A stretch of DNA of 8,617 nucleotides from Lachnospiraceae bacterium. Lineage in GTDB: Bacteria > Bacillota > Clostridia > Lachnospirales > Lachnospiraceae. Position numbers and translations under genes: made by a program. Location of the stretch: contig JAILOA010000346.1 in the NCBI GenBank assembly GCA_024691065.1, positions 1-8,617 on the forward strand, in the 5' to 3' direction. Every line of letters begins with the position of its first letter. The stretch's first letter is position 1. Of this stretch, positions 6,416 through 8,617 are shown piece after piece. The notes under the pieces were generated by a model. That model worked only from the letters and a program-made list of their open reading frames with translations, was not told the origin of the DNA and searched no databases.

Positions 6416-7684
6416 ATGGATAAATTTAAAAAGATTTTGGAAAAGCGATGGGCTGCATACACAATTGCCGCATGTACGGCGGTTTTGTTATATATGATAC
6501 TTTCAAACATAGGAAATATTTTTGGTGGTGTAGTATCTGTATTTGGCTTTGTTTCAACTATTTTATGGGGACTGGTTATCGCTTACATTTTAAACCCGCT
6601 TGTGGAATTTATAAAAAGGTTTTTTAAGAAATATATTAAAAGCGAGACGGTAGTGCATAATATTTCGGTCTGTGTATCGATAATTGTGGTTTTGGCAGTA
6701 TTCTTTGTTTTGGTATTTGCTTTTATTCCGCAAATACTCGGAAGTATTCAATTACTCCTTAAAAATATGGATTCTTACGCTTCAACATTGAAAAATCTGC
6801 TTCGTGAATTAAATGATATGGCAGCAAAATATAAAATTGATTTAAGCGGACTTACTGATGTGAGTGATAAATTATTGGGGACTATTACGAGTAAGTTGTC
6901 AGCCAATCTGTCTAATATTGTAAATGTTTCCATTAACCTGGGAACTACGATATTTAATATATTGATAAGCTTTATACTTGCGGTATATTTTCTTATAGAC
7001 AGGGTAAGTATGACCGAGGGCGCAAGAAGATTTTTTCATTTGATCCTTTCAGATGCAAAATATGCTTCACTTGCTGAATTTTGGAGAAGATGTAATAAGA
7101 TTTTAGTTAAGTATATAAGCGGAAGTATTATTGAAGGTCTTATGGTAGGAGTTGCAAATGCAGTTTTTATGGTTGTTATGGGTATGCCTTATACTGTCAT
7201 TGTTTCCGTGGTTGTAGGACTTACGAATCTTGCACCTACCTTCGGACCGATTGTCGGCGGTGTGATTGGTGCATTTATACTTGCCCTGGTTAATCCGTGG
7301 TATGCGCTTTGGTTTATAATATTTACGATTGTTCTGCAAACTATAGACGGATACATAGTTAAACCGAAATTCTTCGGTGAGACCCTTGGTGTATCGGGTG
7401 TCTGGATTCTTATAATGATTATCGTACTCGGAAAACTGATGGGAGTTGTCGGCATCCTGCTTGCAATCCCGGTTGCAGCTATTTTGGATTTTATTTATGA
7501 TGATATTCTTATGAAACATGAGAAAAAGGTGGCGGAAAGAGAGCGGGAAAGAAAAAAGAATGCCAAGAAGTCTGCCGATAATGAAAATGTAGCGAAAAAC
7601 GATGATTCTGATAATGTTGAACCGACTGACGCAGTTAGTATTCCTGCTGAGATAAATGAAAGTAAAACAGATGAATTTTTCTAA
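6416..7684 (+). CDS. AI-2E transporter family membrane protein (UPF0118/PerM type)
   Basis: A 422-residue polytopic membrane protein, close to the usual family length plus a tail. Hydrophobic segments lie at about 14-30, 38-60, 84-104, 177-197, 235-257, 260-285, 286-310 and 329-357, giving the expected eight helices with a soluble loop at about 105-175. Family hallmarks are NLAPTFGPIVGG (271-282) and QTIDGYIVKPKFFGETLG (308-325). The C-terminus (366-422) is highly charged, Lys/Arg/Glu then Asp/Asn-rich, and probably cytoplasmic. The family is named after an autoinducer-2 exporter, but other members are described as Na+/H+ antiporters, so the substrate cannot be named. ATG 6416 follows GGAGGA (6405-6410) at 5 nt. 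The next gene overlaps its 3' end by 14 bases, suggesting coupled translation. Confidence 0.92.
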   Translation: MDKFKKILEKRWAAYTIAACTAVLLYMILSNIGNIFGGVVSVFGFVSTILWGLVIAYILNPLVEFIKRFFKKYIKSETVVHNISVCVSIIVVLAVFFVLVFAFIPQILGSIQLLLKNMDSYASTLKNLLRELNDMAAKYKIDLSGLTDVSDKLLGTITSKLSANLSNIVNVSINLGTTIFNILISFILAVYFLIDRVSMTEGARRFFHLILSDAKYASLAEFWRRCNKILVKYISGSIIEGLMVGVANAVFMVVMGMPYTVIVSVVVGLTNLAPTFGPIVGGVIGAFILALVNPWYALWFIIFTIVLQTIDGYIVKPKFFGETLGVSGVWILIMIIVLGKLMGVVGILLAIPVAAILDFIYDDILMKHEKKVAERERERKKNAKKSADNENVAKNDDSDNVEPTDAVSIPAEINESKTDEFF

Positions 7685-8617
7685 AAATAAATTAAATATG
7701 ATTGATCTTCCTGATTTAAGCAAAGTGAGGCTTCCTAATGGTGAAACCTGCAGTGCTATGGTGGTTCAGGGAATTTGTGCCTGGAAGCAATATACATTTG
7801 TGACTGCTTATTGCGGAATTAAAAAGCTAAAAAAGGATTTGAAGGGGTGCATTAAGTATCCTGAGAATGCATCGCTTTATGAGAAGATTAAGGATGAAGA
7901 GGTGCATAATTCCGTTATATTTGTATTTACCGACAGGCATGTTGCAACATTGATGCTTCCTGATGTAAACCATGTGGGAGGAATTGCCTGTGACGGTCAA
8001 AAGCTTTGGATTGCTAAGAGCAGCGATAATTCGCTAAGCACTGTACTTCTTGAGGATGTATTGGATATATTACATTCTTATGGGCGGGGTGGAGATGAAG
8101 AATTAAATGTAGCGGACTCACGGGAGACTGGGTCCGGTGAATCATTAAATGTATTGGATTCCGGAGAAACAGAATCTAATGAATCATTAAATGTATTGGA
8201 TTCCGGAGAGACAGAATCTAATGAATCATTAAATGTATTGGATACCGGGGAGACAGAATCTAATGAATCATTAAATGTATTGGATTCCGGAGAGACAGAA
8301 TCTAATGAATCATTAAATATAGCGGATCCCGGTGAAAAAGGACATGGTGAATCATTTGATATAATTCTTGGCAATGTAAATTATCATAATGAGAATATAC
8401 CTTGCGGTTTTCGTGCAGGCTTTATCGCAACATTTAAAAATAAAATATGCGTAGGCTTTTGCAGAAAAGGCAAGGGAAAGGATGACTACCCTACAGGCTT
8501 TGTGAAGGTATTCGGAGTGCTTGAAAAAAACAAGGATGTTAAGCTTAATGAATATTTTACAATACCTTTGGAAAGAAAGGCGAATGGTGTGTCTTTTTAT
8601 GAAAAGAACCATAAAAT
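7671..8617 (+). CDS. Beta-propeller-like protein with internal 14-residue repeats, no signal peptide (partial, runs off the right edge)
   Basis: The frame from ATG 7671 is open for 315 codons to the window end, so the C-terminus is missing. Propeller-like segments are VVQGICAWKQYTFVTAYC (31-48), HNSVIFVF...HVGGIACDGQKLWIAKS (79-117) and, after the repeats, GFIATFKNKICVGFC and ANGVSFYEKN near the end. This pattern of 'QG...VTAY', 'HNSVIyV', 'HVGGIAyD...lW' and 'G.f' resembles a Firmicute family I associate with SMP-30/NHL-like propellers; no enzymatic activity can be stated. Residues 143-226 are six 14-residue repeats. There is no signal peptide or membrane helix and several unpaired-looking cysteines, so a cytoplasmic location is likely. 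Neither ATG 7671 nor the in-frame ATG 7698 has a clear Shine-Dalgarno. The 14-base overlap with the transporter gene favours 7671 and translational coupling. Confidence 0.75.
   Translation, partial: MNFSKNKLNMIDLPDLSKVRLPNGETCSAMVVQGICAWKQYTFVTAYCGIKKLKKDLKGCIKYPENASLYEKIKDEEVHNSVIFVFTDRHVATLMLPDVNHVGGIACDGQKLWIAKSSDNSLSTVLLEDVLDILHSYGRGGDEELNVADSRETGSGESLNVLDSGETESNESLNVLDSGETESNESLNVLDTGETESNESLNVLDSGETESNESLNIADPGEKGHGESFDIILGNVNYHNENIPCGFRAGFIATFKNKICVGFCRKGKGKDDYPTGFVKVFGVLEKNKDVKLNEYFTIPLERKANGVSFYEKNHK
8097..8348 (+). repeat. 42-bp in-frame tandem repeat (six units, consensus ESLNVLDSGETESN)
   Basis: Six head-to-tail 42-bp units (8097-8138, 8139-8180, 8181-8222, 8223-8264, 8265-8306, 8307-8348) encode 14 residues each. 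Units 3 and 5 are identical, unit 2 differs from them by one silent base, and unit 4 by two bases (Ser to Thr plus one silent). The outer units are diverged (EELNVADSRETGSG and ESLNIADPGEKGHG), and a residual ESFDI starts a seventh before the propeller sequence resumes. The length is a multiple of three, so copy-number change keeps the frame. The complementary minus-strand open frame over this array is not a gene. Confidence 0.95.

Noticed and set aside
7103..7723. Minus-strand open frame of 206 codons across the transporter 3' end
   Set aside because: The translation has no family resemblance and an odd Asn/Tyr/His-rich composition, and it lies opposite a clear AI-2E-family protein with conserved motifs.
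8097..8348. CRISPR array
   Set aside because: Units are contiguous with no spacers, have a 42-bp period that preserves an open reading frame, and no cas genes are near.
8078..8374. Minus-strand open frame of 98 codons with repeated DSVSPESNTF
   Set aside because: Complement of the 42-bp coding array. The plus-strand frame continues into propeller-like sequence on both sides, which the minus-strand frame does not.

Overview
The window looks like a chromosomal stretch from a low-GC Firmicute, most likely a Lachnospiraceae (Butyrivibrio / Roseburia / Coprococcus type). The reasons are the AT-rich sequence with sigma-A type promoters and AGGAG ribosome binding sites, a tRNA gene without an encoded CCA end, and above all a very large secreted protein. 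That protein is built from bacterial Ig-like modules, a Thr/Glu/Pro-rich linker and a lysine-rich, BspA-like leucine-rich C-terminal module that I know from secreted proteins of this family. No genus can be fixed from the sequence alone.

Layout: (1) Bases 1-20 are the 3' end of a tRNA gene, probably tRNA-Pro, followed at once by a strong intrinsic terminator (29-57). (2) A promoter (TTGATT/TATAAT) and a good Shine-Dalgarno lead into a single giant gene (161-6166, 2001 aa). Its protein has an export signal, a three-fold beta-prism-like repeat, an Ig-like domain, a long GIGSG-type beta-helix, a second beta-rich section, a string of Ig-like modules, an acidic 11-residue tandem repeat and a very basic C-terminus. 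It ends at an intrinsic terminator (6198-6243), so it is probably monocistronic. (3) A second promoter (extended -10 at 6294-6302) drives an AI-2E-family membrane transporter gene (6416-7684). (4) Overlapping its last 14 bases, a further plus-strand gene starts at 7671 and stays open to the right edge (315 codons seen). It encodes a signal-less protein resembling a beta-propeller family, interrupted by six in-frame 42-bp repeats.

Functionally, the first gene stands alone as a cell-surface or extracellular protein, possibly an adhesin or wall-associated scaffold. The transporter and the downstream propeller-like gene form a probable operon whose joint role is unknown. All three genes lie on the plus strand. 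The clearest points of interest are repeat-driven protein evolution (33-bp and 42-bp coding minisatellites), a sharp lysine-codon change in the C-terminal module of the giant gene, and the unexplained transporter/propeller pair. I see no transposase, CRISPR array, phage gene or recognisable defence system.
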